Assembly (NCBI GenBank): GCA_017480095.1
Contig: JAFVBG010000002.1
Location: 67,728-131,727, forward strand
DNA length: 64,000 nt
Direction: 5' to 3'
Source: Candidatus Saccharimonadota bacterium
GTDB taxonomy: Bacteria > Patescibacteriota > Saccharimonadia > Saccharimonadales > Saccharimonadaceae
Positions 52,240 through 61,011 of this stretch are shown in pieces. The translations under genes were made by a program, and so were the position numbers. Position 1 is the first letter of the stretch. Every line of letters begins with the position of its first letter. Below the pieces are notes generated by a model. The model saw only the letters and a list, made by a program, of their open reading frames with translations, did not search any database and was not told the origin of the DNA.

Positions 52240-52791
52240 ATGGCAACAATTTATGATTTTAAGGTGAAGAAGCGCGACGGTAGCGAGCTAGATTTAGCCA
52301 CGCTGAAGGGTAAGGTTTTACTAATCGTCAACACGGCGACTGGCTGTGGCTTCACCCCGCAATATGAGGGGATCGAAAAGTTTTACGAAGAGTATCATGA
52401 TAAGGGCTTTGAAGTCTTAGACTTCCCTTGCGACCAGTTTGGACATCAAGCGCCTGGCGATAATGATGAAATTCATGAGTTTTGCACGGCGAAGTACAAA
52501 ACGCAATTTGACCAATTAGCAAAAATCGAGGTCAACGGTGATAAAGCCGAGCCGATTTGGAATTTCTTGAAGGAAGCAATTCAAGATGAGGAAGTAAAGG
52601 GTCTCGCAAACAAGGCAGCGATGGCAACGGTTTCAAAAATTGCTAAGGCTACCGGCGGCGAGAAAGGCTTTATCCGCTGGAACTTTACGAAGTTTCTCGT
52701 GGACCGCGAGGGCAATGTGGTTGGACGCTATGCGCCGACAACAAAGCCGGAAGAGTTTGAAGGCAAGGTTAGAGAACTGGTCGAAGGGTAA
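52240..52791 (+). CDS. Glutathione peroxidase family thiol peroxidase
   Basis: Thioredoxin-fold peroxidase. Catalytic motif VNTATGCGFTPQY uses Cys rather than selenocysteine; the FPCDQFGHQAPG and RWNFTKFLVDREG motifs place Gln and Trp of the tetrad. 183 aa is typical. The electron donor is likely thioredoxin (a gene lies at 63893) as Cys-type homologues usually do. SD GGAG 7 nt before ATG; TATAAT 21 nt upstream of that. Confidence 0.92.
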   Translation: MATIYDFKVKKRDGSELDLATLKGKVLLIVNTATGCGFTPQYEGIEKFYEEYHDKGFEVLDFPCDQFGHQAPGDNDEIHEFCTAKYKTQFDQLAKIEVNGDKAEPIWNFLKEAIQDEEVKGLANKAAMATVSKIAKATGGEKGFIRWNFTKFLVDREGNVVGRYAPTTKPEEFEGKVRELVEG

Positions 52792-52800
52792 TCTTTTGTA

Positions 52801-52830
52801 AAATCCACTCCATACAGGGGTGGATTTTTT
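52801..52830 (+). terminator. Terminator after glutathione peroxidase
   Basis: AAATCCAC pairs with GTGGATTT, followed by TTTTTT. Confidence 0.85.
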
Positions 52831-52862
52831 AAGGTTTCGATGATATAATATGTGTAGTATAT

Positions 52863-52939
52863 GCACCCTTAGCTCAGCTGGATAGAGCGTCAGTTTCCGG
52901 AACTGAAGGTCGCACGTTCGAATCGTGTAGGGTGTACCA
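52863..52939 (+). tRNA. tRNA-Arg (anticodon CCG)
   Basis: 77-nt cloverleaf: acceptor GCACCCT/AGGGTGT with a G-U first pair, D arm GCTCAGCTGGATAGAGC, anticodon stem TCAGT/ACTGA with loop TTCCGGA, T arm CGCACGTTCGAATCGTG, discriminator A and encoded CCA. TATAAT lies at 52843. It reads CGG codons. Confidence 0.95.
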
Positions 52940-52940
52940 G

Positions 52941-52972
52941 ATAAAAATAGGTCCCGAAGGGACATATTTTTA
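52941..52972 (+). terminator. Terminator after tRNA-Arg
   Basis: ATAAAAATA-GTCC and GGAC-TATTTTTAT form a long stem around the cgaa loop. Confidence 0.85.
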
Positions 52973-52980
52973 TTTAGAGA

Positions 52981-53114
52981 CATACACGATGAGAACGTAG
53001 TTCGACCTCCGTAGGAGCCGAGTCAAGCGGAAATGCTTGCATTTCCATTTGCGAGGCGACGCCCGGAGGAAAAGGAATTTGCGTAGCAAATTCCGTATCG
53101 TGTAGGGTGTACCA
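52981..53114. repeat. Cloverleaf-like palindromic element with tRNA 3'-end duplication
   Basis: The last 18 bases of tRNA-Arg (ATCGTGTAGGGTGTACCA) are repeated exactly at 53097-53114. Between lie stems TACACGAT/ATCGTGTA, CTCCG/CGGAG, GGAAATGC/GCATTTCC and GGAATTTGC/GCAAATTCC, giving a branched fold of about 125 nt. It may be an integration scar or a small palindromic element; no gene is present. Confidence 0.7.
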
Positions 53115-53143
53115 TTGACAAAAATACTAAAGTGTGGTATAAT
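53115..53143 (+). promoter_or_regulatory. Strong promoter for a very short transcript
   Basis: TTGACA, 17 nt, TATAAT with the AAGTGTGG extension. The next terminator is only about 30 nt beyond the start site. Confidence 0.7.
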
Positions 53144-53176
53144 AGAAAGATTGAACTCTTTAGAGCCGTTCTTAAG

Positions 53177-53200
53177 AAAAATCCCCCGAAGGGGATTTTT
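53177..53200. terminator. Bidirectional terminator near VirB6-like gene
   Basis: AAAAATCCCC and GGGGATTTTT with loop cgaa. It ends the short transcript from 53150 and the minus-strand VirB6-like gene. Confidence 0.85.
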
Positions 53201-53223
53201 AGATGCTCGCATTATAAGCTAGA

Positions 53224-56200
53224 CTATGGGCGAGGACCAGGGGCATCGTGACCAGGACCAAAACCTGGGCCAAATCCAGGACCGCCAGGTCCCATCGGGC
53301 CAGGGCTGCCAGGACCACGCCCAACAGGACCACGACCAGTGCCCATTAAATTATTGTTCGTAATGTCCGAAGATGGATAGCCACTACGCCTAATGTCATT
53401 GGCTGATTCGCCTCTACCACCCGTAGCGCTCTGAATCTCGCCCGAAGACATAGGACTTCCACTACCATCTGCAACCACTTCGCTCTGAGATGAGAGGTCA
53501 GGAACCCAGCGCAGGCGTTGTCGCATACTATCTACGGTATCGTGGACATTAGTTTGACGAGTAACCGTATGGGCTTCGTCAATTGGATGGGTGGCAACTG
53601 TTTCAATAGGAGTAATCGCTGGTGGCGCTTGCCTGGTCGTACGTGGAGCTTCCTGTTGAACTGTCTGCTGATTTTCATCAACATCAGGATTGAGCGGATT
53701 GTTGAGGGCGGTATCATCTCCCATATCTGGACCACCAGAGCGTACATCAAGCGTACTATTATCACCAGTAATTGGACCATTAAATGGAGTGTCTAATCTG
53801 CTACCATCACTGGTATCTGGGCTTACGGAGCGCGTATCGAGAACTGGCGTTGATGCACCCTGGACTTGAACTGAACCAGTTTGAGCTGGTGCATTCTGTG
53901 GTACTTGCGTTTGAGCATTAGATGTCGATGCTGATTCCGCGCTTGGGGCAATGTCGCCAATTTCAGCATCTGGAGTAGCTTGAGCAGCTGGGGCAGCCGG
54001 AGTGGCTGAAGCACTAGTGCCACCAGGCACACTTACTATTGGTGCGTTATCTACATTTGTTGTACTACCAGAAGTGTTTTGCCCAACCGTCGTATTCACT
54101 GGGGTACTGCCAAGCGTTGTAGATGGAGCTGATTGCGTAGGCTGTTGGACTGGAGGGATGGATGGAGCTGATTGCGAAGACTGCTGTGCACCAGTTGCCG
54201 GCTGTGCCGTAGTCGTTTGCGTATTGGCTACTGGTTGCGTCGTGGTAGTTTGCGTGCTGGTAGTAGATCCAGCAGGAGCAGGAGACGCGGACGGAGTAAC
54301 CGGAGATGGGGCGACCGCAGGAGATGCGGATGGCGTAGGTTGGACAGTAGGAGCAGGGGAGCTGGAGGTGCTAGTAGGTCCCGTGACCGTTGGCGCAGAG
54401 ACACCGGCATCTGGTAGTGTTGAGAAATCAATACCGCTAGTGTCGTCTGGGGCGGCTACATTTCTAGTCGCAGCCTCAACACGCTGTAAGAATTTGAGCT
54501 TCTCTGTACTGAGATTCATATTGCCACTTGAGTAGTTCTTGAGAGCCTGAACGGCGGCGCTGCGGTATTGCTTCTTGGTAGCATCGGTGATAGCACCTGA
54601 GGCACCCACGGCGTTTTCGATTGAGCCCCAACGACTGTCGTCAATGTTTGCAAGCTCTTGAGCAGACATCTTTTCACCCAGGCTATTATCAACGGCATAT
54701 TCAAATCTGTCGATACTCTCGCCGGCGCTACGCTTCTCCGCCCAGTTCTTGATAGCACGGTCGCCATTCTTCCATGCGCCACTATTATTCTTAATTGCCG
54801 TGGCAAGATTACTAAGTTTTACTTCACCTTCAGCCGTACTAGCCATGCGCGCGCCGTGACGAGTTAAGTAGTTGTGGATGAGGCCGCGGCCATGGTCATC
54901 ACCAGAAAGAACATTGGTAATAGCAGAAATTTCTTCGGCGCTACCATTCTGGATATAGTTGTCAAGCATGTCGTACATTGGGTCACCAGCAGTAGCGTTT
55001 TCATGAACACCTTTCGCATAGGCAGAAGAGTTAATGATGCTCTGCTCGACATCTTTCACGACTTTTGCACGCTCGCTAGCATCAATTGAAGCAAAGCTAG
55101 CATTTAACACGTCTGCGCTGGCCATGCGCTCAAGACGGCGACGGCTACCATATAGCTCCGTAGCCTGCGCGTTAGTTGCACCTTCGAAGATTTTGTCTTC
55201 AGACATGCGAGAGGTCTTTTCGGCTTCCGCGCTTATACTCAGGTCTGCCTGACGACGTTTGCCAGTTACGTATTTATCCTGATTATAGAGCGCCATCTCC
55301 TTTTGAGTAGTTTCATTTTTAAGCTGATTCTTCTGAATGGCGGCATTGGAAAATCCTGCATCGGCGAAGTTTGATGTCTGGTCAACAATATCCATGTTGT
55401 TGACTATATTGTGCATACGCTGACCCGCGGCAAAGGTCTCGTTGGCATAGTTGCCGACTTTTCTAATCTGATCTTCGTTGGAAATCGCGCCGCCGACTAT
55501 GGTGCCAGCTAAGAAGGCATTGGCCGCGGTAGCTCGCGTAGTATTGGCAAAAGCATTTTTCGCCTGCTGGACACGCTCATTGTAGTCTTTATCGCTTTCA
55601 CCTTCTAGACGTTCTGGCATTTCAAATTCTGCGCCAGCAATGGCGTTATTACCAAGCATTTCGTTAGCTCGGTTAGTGGCGACCTCAGTTTTTGCCGCAT
55701 TTTCCATGGCGCGGCCCATCGCACGAGCTTGCGTACCGCCGATAAGACGCCCACCGACACCTTTCCCTCCGGCCACATTCCGTCGCCAGTTTTGCAGGGC
55801 TCCGTTCTTATTTTCATATTTATAGGTGCCATCTGCTTGACGGACGCGCTTGATACCGGCACGTTCCATGTCTCGACGCTGGCGGTAGCCTTCAGAATTA
55901 CGCAGAGCGCCAGATGCGCGACCACCGAGATTGCGACCGAGCTGACCGATACGATTACCAAGGTTGCCAATCGCCTGGAATGAACCACGAAGCAGAGTTG
56001 GAATAAAGAAGAATGGCACGATACCCACCAGCATCGCAGAGAGTGCAAAGAAGAAACCCTGATCGCTGGAATCTGCCGCTGCTAGGAGGAGTTTACTGGC
56101 GAAGTTACCGCCACCAATCATCACACCGACGATTGGGTAGAGCATCAAAAGTCCAGAGAACATTTTAATCCAGCGATCGAACCATTTGCGGGTGTTTGGT

Positions 56201-58167
56201 AGCATATACATTACCACTGCTACTGGCGAGATAACTGTAAGAATAACTACACCGGCTTGACGCGCGCCGAGCAAGACAAAGGTAAAGAAGAGGGAGATAA
56301 TGCCAGCAAGCACAACTGGAAGAATGGCCAGGAGAATACCCATACCACCACCATAAGCTAAAACAAGTCCCGCACCGACGAGTGCGCCAAGGATTGCGGT
56401 TAGCAAACCGCTCCCGATTGTCGTTGCAACGCCGCCAACGGTAATTGTGCCGCCAGTTTGAACATCTGCCAACGAGTTGAATAGCCCATGTAAGCCATTA
56501 CCGAGGATGTTGCTTACGTCTATCGCCAACAGACAGAGAATGTAACTCAAGTTCACCAGAATGACTGCTACGATGAGTCGTGGAAGAATACGTTTGATAC
56601 CAAGATTATCGATGCCTACTCCGGTAAGCTGAGAAATGATCACGACAAGAAGCAAGATTACAAAAATGATATTCGCAAAGGTCTGAAATGTCTGCCAGGA
56701 TTTGAAAGTATCGGTACTAAACATGCTAGCACGAACTTGCAGGAAAGGCTCAATCACATGCTCGTAGAGAAAATCGAAAAGACGTTGAGCGCCAGAAAGA
56801 ATTGGACAAAGAATCCAACCGAGTGACTCGGCGGAGTTAAAACAGGTCGGTTCGTTAGACGAGCTATCATCAGCCGTCTGCCCGTCTTGCGAGACGGGAT
56901 CGGTATCAGAGGCATCATGAGTAGTGGCGTCTGGCACATCCAGACCATCCAATGAACCCACGGAGCCAGCATTACTGTTCATCCAAGCTGCAATATCAGC
57001 AAATTTTCCCGTCGAAGTGCCAAAATGGTTACTGCCATCAATCGTAGCGACTGATTCATTTTCATTTTTTTGTGGTTTAGCAATACATCCAGTTTTTACA
57101 GTGCCGCCGCTATAAACCGCAATATCAACATAGCCCTGAGATTTCTTTGCAGTTTTCTCATTATCCGTTCCGTCACACATTATGTCGGCATTATAGTAGT
57201 CCGTGATATAGTTTGAATAAAGTGCAAAAGTCTCACCATTAATAAAGGCTGGCATTGTAGTATATTTCGTTCCAGTGGCAGCTTTAGTTGCCGTAGCGGC
57301 TGCAGCTGACTTATCTGCAATCGTGAAGCTAGAGGAAATGTCACCAAGTGGTTGCGTTGGAATGTTATTTGGGTCTAGCGTATGCGAAAAGCCGGTTGGA
57401 CCAAGGATACTCGTGTGGTTCTTTTGATTACAGCTTGCATTACTAAGCAACCTGGACTGTACTGAATTTTTGAAGCTTGACCAAGAGTCGCCGATGTTAT
57501 AAGCCACAGTCCCGCCACCACCGTCTCCAATCTCCCATACGGCACAATCTATAGTGAGCTTGCTGCTATCCGCGGAGAACTGGACAGAGTAGCTACTGCC
57601 GCTATGATTTCCACCGGCTGTCTCTATCCTAAGTGCACTGTCGATTTTCCCGTTCGTAATCTTATCTGCACAAATATAGTCCGTTGGGATTGTCTCTGTG
57701 CTGCCATCGCTATTCCATCTCAAAGTATAGTTGAAATAAAAACATTCACCTTCAGAATTACCGTTGCTTTTAGTATAACCTAGAGTATCAGTAAGAAATT
57801 TTGCTTTATCTTCTGGAGAGGCGCTGGCGTCTGGCCACTGAAAACTATTTTGCAGAATATCCCGGCATTTTGTATATAATCCATTATCGCTAACGTTGCC
57901 ATAGGTCGCTGGCATATATGTTGATGTATCACCCCAAGTAACCGCACCATTATTAAAATCATAGTCATTCAGAGTTAACGGGGTCTGGAGAATGTCTGCG
58001 TCATAGCACTGTCTAATAGCGGTAGCAAGTGCTTTTTTATACTCAGCTGAATCCGTAGAGCCAGCAGCAAATGCCTGCCCAATCGGCAAGCTCAAAACAA
58101 TCGACAGTAGAACAATAACAGCAGAGAGTATGGCACTAGCTTTTTTTACTATTCCATGTTGTTTCAT
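53224..58167 (-). CDS. Giant VirB6/TrbL-like membrane protein
   Basis: 1647 aa. A signal peptide (about 10-34) leads an exported Cys-containing domain (about 35-440); then a polytopic region of about six to eight membrane segments (480-760) with GARQAGVVILTVISPVAVVMY and WFDRWIKMFSGLLMLYPIVG, typical of VirB6/TrbL proteins of type IV secretion. A long charged cytoplasmic part (770-1270) is followed by a Pro/Ser/Thr/Gln-rich low-complexity region (1275-1500) and a Gly/Pro-rich end. Probably a secretion or surface-apparatus component. Its start overlaps the partner gene's stop. Confidence 0.75.
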   Translation of the reverse strand: MKQHGIVKKASAILSAVIVLLSIVLSLPIGQAFAAGSTDSAEYKKALATAIRQCYDADILQTPLTLNDYDFNNGAVTWGDTSTYMPATYGNVSDNGLYTKCRDILQNSFQWPDASASPEDKAKFLTDTLGYTKSNGNSEGECFYFNYTLRWNSDGSTETIPTDYICADKITNGKIDSALRIETAGGNHSGSSYSVQFSADSSKLTIDCAVWEIGDGGGGTVAYNIGDSWSSFKNSVQSRLLSNASCNQKNHTSILGPTGFSHTLDPNNIPTQPLGDISSSFTIADKSAAAATATKAATGTKYTTMPAFINGETFALYSNYITDYYNADIMCDGTDNEKTAKKSQGYVDIAVYSGGTVKTGCIAKPQKNENESVATIDGSNHFGTSTGKFADIAAWMNSNAGSVGSLDGLDVPDATTHDASDTDPVSQDGQTADDSSSNEPTCFNSAESLGWILCPILSGAQRLFDFLYEHVIEPFLQVRASMFSTDTFKSWQTFQTFANIIFVILLLVVIISQLTGVGIDNLGIKRILPRLIVAVILVNLSYILCLLAIDVSNILGNGLHGLFNSLADVQTGGTITVGGVATTIGSGLLTAILGALVGAGLVLAYGGGMGILLAILPVVLAGIISLFFTFVLLGARQAGVVILTVISPVAVVMYMLPNTRKWFDRWIKMFSGLLMLYPIVGVMIGGGNFASKLLLAAADSSDQGFFFALSAMLVGIVPFFFIPTLLRGSFQAIGNLGNRIGQLGRNLGGRASGALRNSEGYRQRRDMERAGIKRVRQADGTYKYENKNGALQNWRRNVAGGKGVGGRLIGGTQARAMGRAMENAAKTEVATNRANEMLGNNAIAGAEFEMPERLEGESDKDYNERVQQAKNAFANTTRATAANAFLAGTIVGGAISNEDQIRKVGNYANETFAAGQRMHNIVNNMDIVDQTSNFADAGFSNAAIQKNQLKNETTQKEMALYNQDKYVTGKRRQADLSISAEAEKTSRMSEDKIFEGATNAQATELYGSRRRLERMASADVLNASFASIDASERAKVVKDVEQSIINSSAYAKGVHENATAGDPMYDMLDNYIQNGSAEEISAITNVLSGDDHGRGLIHNYLTRHGARMASTAEGEVKLSNLATAIKNNSGAWKNGDRAIKNWAEKRSAGESIDRFEYAVDNSLGEKMSAQELANIDDSRWGSIENAVGASGAITDATKKQYRSAAVQALKNYSSGNMNLSTEKLKFLQRVEAATRNVAAPDDTSGIDFSTLPDAGVSAPTVTGPTSTSSSPAPTVQPTPSASPAVAPSPVTPSASPAPAGSTTSTQTTTTQPVANTQTTTAQPATGAQQSSQSAPSIPPVQQPTQSAPSTTLGSTPVNTTVGQNTSGSTTNVDNAPIVSVPGGTSASATPAAPAAQATPDAEIGDIAPSAESASTSNAQTQVPQNAPAQTGSVQVQGASTPVLDTRSVSPDTSDGSRLDTPFNGPITGDNSTLDVRSGGPDMGDDTALNNPLNPDVDENQQTVQQEAPRTTRQAPPAITPIETVATHPIDEAHTVTRQTNVHDTVDSMRQRLRWVPDLSSQSEVVADGSGSPMSSGEIQSATGGRGESANDIRRSGYPSSDITNNNLMGTGRGPVGRGPGSPGPMGPGGPGFGPGFGPGHDAPGPRP

Positions 58168-58952
58168 TTGTTTTCTCCATTGACTAGTTTATCCATCGTC
58201 CATAATGCCCTTTTTGAGTCGGATATTATCTTGTCAAACCCGATTCGCTGCTCAAAAATCTCATAATTTGAACTAGCGAGAGCGGTACGGTCGGCCTGTG
58301 TCATTTTACGTGCTAAACAAGTATCGTCAAGCTTTTGATTCACTATACACCCAGCCTCATCATATAATGCGTATGTCTCAATGATGGACTTATAGTATGC
58401 TTTCTCATTAGTAATAATTTCAGCACTATTTTCATACGGAGTCGTTTCAAGGTCAGTAAATAATATATTGATTTCATCAATGGTTGTGCCCTCACCTTTT
58501 TCGATATAATCCGCGAGTAATGATTCTGCGGTAGGAAAAACTGTTCGACCGATAATACTAACGTAATTAAACAGACCACGATATCTATCTACTGTACCCC
58601 TCAGTGAAAGATTAGTATCGGCCACGGACTCGTTGAATTTATCAAACAACGGCTGGACTTTTTCAAAGAAATCTTTACCTTCGCCATTTGCGATGGCCTC
58701 ATCTACGGCGTAGGAGCGTCCTCTTATATACGAGACGTCAAAATCAATATCATCACCTAGATATGCTTTAGCAAAATTTGCGAATGCGACGGATGGGGAT
58801 TGAGTCTGCGTGGCTTGCTGATTATTTTCGTCGTTTTTCTTCGGCAATGAAACAAAAACTACCAGGGCGATTGCCGCGATGGCGACAACAGCGATACCCA
58901 AAAGTATGAGTGGATTTGGGCGCTGCGAGCGCGCTTGTTTGTTTTGACCCAT
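58164..58952 (-). CDS. Membrane-anchored protein, partner of VirB6-like gene
   Basis: 262 aa: basic N-terminus (NKQARSQRPN), one membrane segment (about 17-40), a Gln/Asn/Thr linker and a helical exported domain (about 55-262) with two Cys (EAGCIVNQ, DDTCLAR) that may pair. No family recognised. ATGA overlap with the VirB6-like gene shows coupling, so it is likely a component of the same apparatus. TATAAT is 9 nt before ATG. Confidence 0.7.
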   Translation of the reverse strand: MGQNKQARSQRPNPLILLGIAVVAIAAIALVVFVSLPKKNDENNQQATQTQSPSVAFANFAKAYLGDDIDFDVSYIRGRSYAVDEAIANGEGKDFFEKVQPLFDKFNESVADTNLSLRGTVDRYRGLFNYVSIIGRTVFPTAESLLADYIEKGEGTTIDEINILFTDLETTPYENSAEIITNEKAYYKSIIETYALYDEAGCIVNQKLDDTCLARKMTQADRTALASSNYEIFEQRIGFDKIISDSKRALWTMDKLVNGENK

Positions 58953-59028
58953 CGTGGTTTAATTATAGCACAAACGGAATGGGAAATGCAAGGTTTCAAG
59001 TGCTTGTGGAAAACTATTTAGCTTAAGC

Positions 59029-59057
59029 TTGACTTTTTAGATAATTTGTGCTATAAT
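59029..59057 (+). promoter_or_regulatory. Consensus promoter antisense to lepA 3' end
   Basis: TTGACT, 17 nt, TATAAT, pointing into the end of lepA. The initial transcript would read TAGAAGATTGGGC, similar to that at 14680. Confidence 0.5.
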
Positions 59058-59069
59058 TAGAAGATTGGG

Positions 59070-60950
59070 CTATTCGCCATCTCTCTTCAGCATCACCGTA
59101 AAGGCCTCGGATGGAATATCCACTTTGCCAAAGCGTTTCATGCGGGCTTTACCACGCTTTTGTTTGTTCAAAAGCTTGGCCTTGCGGTCGCGATCGCCAG
59201 TATGAATCTTGACCGTAACATCTTTACGATAGGCGCCAATAGTCTCACGCGAGATAATGCGAGCGCCAATCGCCGCCTGGAGAGCAACCTCAAAACTCTG
59301 GCGCGGGATGACTTCTTTCAACTTTTTCGTCACTTCCCTGCCAATACGCTCGGATTCGGAACGATGACACATAATTGCGAGGGCGTCAATTCTCTGCCCA
59401 GCGACCAGAAAATCGACACGAACAAGATCTTCGGCCCGATAATCGGCGAGTTCATAATTAAACGAAGCATAGCCGGAAGTGGTACTCTTAAGCTGGTCAT
59501 AAAAATCCGTCAAAAGATTTGCCATTGGCGCTTCAAAATCAATCACTGCACGGTCTTCGATATAGCTAAGATTAGTCTGGCGACCGCGTTTCTCGATGAT
59601 GAGATTCAGAACGTTGCCAATCATGTTGCTCGGCACGATGATTTCACCCTTAACCCACGGCTCGCGAATTTCGAGCACTTGCGTCTGGTCTGGCAAATCG
59701 CCAGCGGATTTGATTTCCATCTCGGTGCCGTCATTCAAAGTAACTTCATAATTCGTAGAGGGATTAGTGACGACAAGGTCGAGGTCGAACTCGCGTTCCA
59801 GACGCTCACGGATGATGTCAAGGTGAAGCAAGCCGAGAAAACCGATGCGGAGGCCGAAGCCGAGGACGGGTGAATTTTCGGGCTCGTATTGCAGAGCAGA
59901 ATCGGAAAGGGCAAGTTTTTCAATAGCGTCTTTCAGAGTTTTATAATCTTCGTTTGAAACTGGGAAAAAGCCTGCATAGACAAAAGGTAAGACGTTTTTA
60001 TATCCTGGCAGAGGTTGCGTGGCGGGGGCTTTTACCAAGGTGACTGTGTCGCCAACCTTAGCCTCGCGAGTAGTCTTGAGGTTGGTGACGATGTAGCCGA
60101 TTTCGCCCTCTTCTAGAGTGTCTTTTGGCGACATCTTTGGCGTAAGCGAGCCGATTTCGAGGGCGAGACCCTTGGTGTGGTTTGCCATCATGAAAATCTC
60201 GGAGTTCTTATGCAGAGTGCCGCTGAAGATGCGGACGTATAAGACAACGCCGCGGTAGTCGTCGAAGTAAGAGTCAAAAATCAAGGCCCGCAAGGCAGGG
60301 CGGTTATTTCTCGGACACGCGTCCGAAAAATCCGTCGCCACGGACTTTTCGGCGCTACTACTCGCGCTGCCGCGCTCCGTACTGTCCGAGCAAATAGCCG
60401 CACCTGCCTGCGGTGCCGGTGATTTTTCGACGATTGCGTCCAACACTTTTTCGACGTTGAGGCCTGTTTTTGCCGAGACGCCGATGATGTCCTCTGGTTT
60501 GCAGCCGAGCAGATTAACCAGCTGAGCAGAGACCTTCTCGACATCGGCGGCGGGGAGGTCGATTTTGTTGATAACTGGGATGATTTCCAAATCTTGTTCT
60601 AGGGCGAGATAGACGTTTGCCAGAGTCTGCGCCTGAATACCTTGCGTGGCATCCACCACCAAAATTGCCGTCTCAACTGCCTGTAGACTACGGGAGACTT
60701 CGTAAGAAAAATCAACGTGACCTGGAGTGTCAATCAAGTTCAGCTCGTAGCCCTTATAGTGCATCTGAACAGGAGTGAGCTTAATCGTAATCCCCTTTTC
60801 CCGCTCCAGTTCCATGCTATCGAGTAGCTGAGACTTCATCTCGCGCTTGGCCACAGTGCCAGTCAACTCCATCATGCGGTCGGCAAGAGTGGATTTGCCG
60901 TGGTCGATGTGAGCGATAATGCAGAAATTGCGGATTTTTGAGTGGTCCAT
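59070..60950 (-). CDS. lepA: Elongation factor 4 (LepA) with internal insertion
   Basis: Ribosome-associated GTPase that can back-translocate. G1 AHIDHGKSTL, G3 DTPGHVDF, G4 NKIDLP; domain II, EF-G-like domains and the LepA C-terminal domain (KAKLLNKQKRGKARMK) are present. Start 60950 (MDHSKIRNF) is preferred to 60980 because the TATAAT box sits inside the extra codons and is 7 nt from this ATG. Between SPAP and RALIFDSYFDDYRG lie 40 extra codons (Ser/Ala/Asp-rich), encoded by a palindromic insert. Without them, length is normal (about 590). Confidence 0.96.
   Translation of the reverse strand: MDHSKIRNFCIIAHIDHGKSTLADRMMELTGTVAKREMKSQLLDSMELEREKGITIKLTPVQMHYKGYELNLIDTPGHVDFSYEVSRSLQAVETAILVVDATQGIQAQTLANVYLALEQDLEIIPVINKIDLPAADVEKVSAQLVNLLGCKPEDIIGVSAKTGLNVEKVLDAIVEKSPAPQAGAAICSDSTERGSASSSAEKSVATDFSDACPRNNRPALRALIFDSYFDDYRGVVLYVRIFSGTLHKNSEIFMMANHTKGLALEIGSLTPKMSPKDTLEEGEIGYIVTNLKTTREAKVGDTVTLVKAPATQPLPGYKNVLPFVYAGFFPVSNEDYKTLKDAIEKLALSDSALQYEPENSPVLGFGLRIGFLGLLHLDIIRERLEREFDLDLVVTNPSTNYEVTLNDGTEMEIKSAGDLPDQTQVLEIREPWVKGEIIVPSNMIGNVLNLIIEKRGRQTNLSYIEDRAVIDFEAPMANLLTDFYDQLKSTTSGYASFNYELADYRAEDLVRVDFLVAGQRIDALAIMCHRSESERIGREVTKKLKEVIPRQSFEVALQAAIGARIISRETIGAYRKDVTVKIHTGDRDRKAKLLNKQKRGKARMKRFGKVDIPSEAFTVMLKRDGE
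60291..60410. repeat. Palindromic insert in lepA (second family)
   Basis: Terminal arms (60291-60318 and 60382-60410) share CGG-TATTT-CTCGGACA and GGCAGG in inverted order. The inner hairpin uses GCG-CCGAAAA-TCCGT paired with ACGGA-TTTTCGG-CGC. The 120-bp length equals 40 codons and keeps the frame. No match to the GGGTCCTGCC family. Confidence 0.8.
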
Positions 60951-61011
60951 GAAAGTAATTATAACATATAATCTTTGCAATTTCTAGATATATATTATAT
61001 AATATACTATC

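Noticed and set aside
60951-60980. Longer LepA N-terminus
   Set aside because: The ten added codons contain the TATAAT box, and family proteins begin near MDHSKIRNF.
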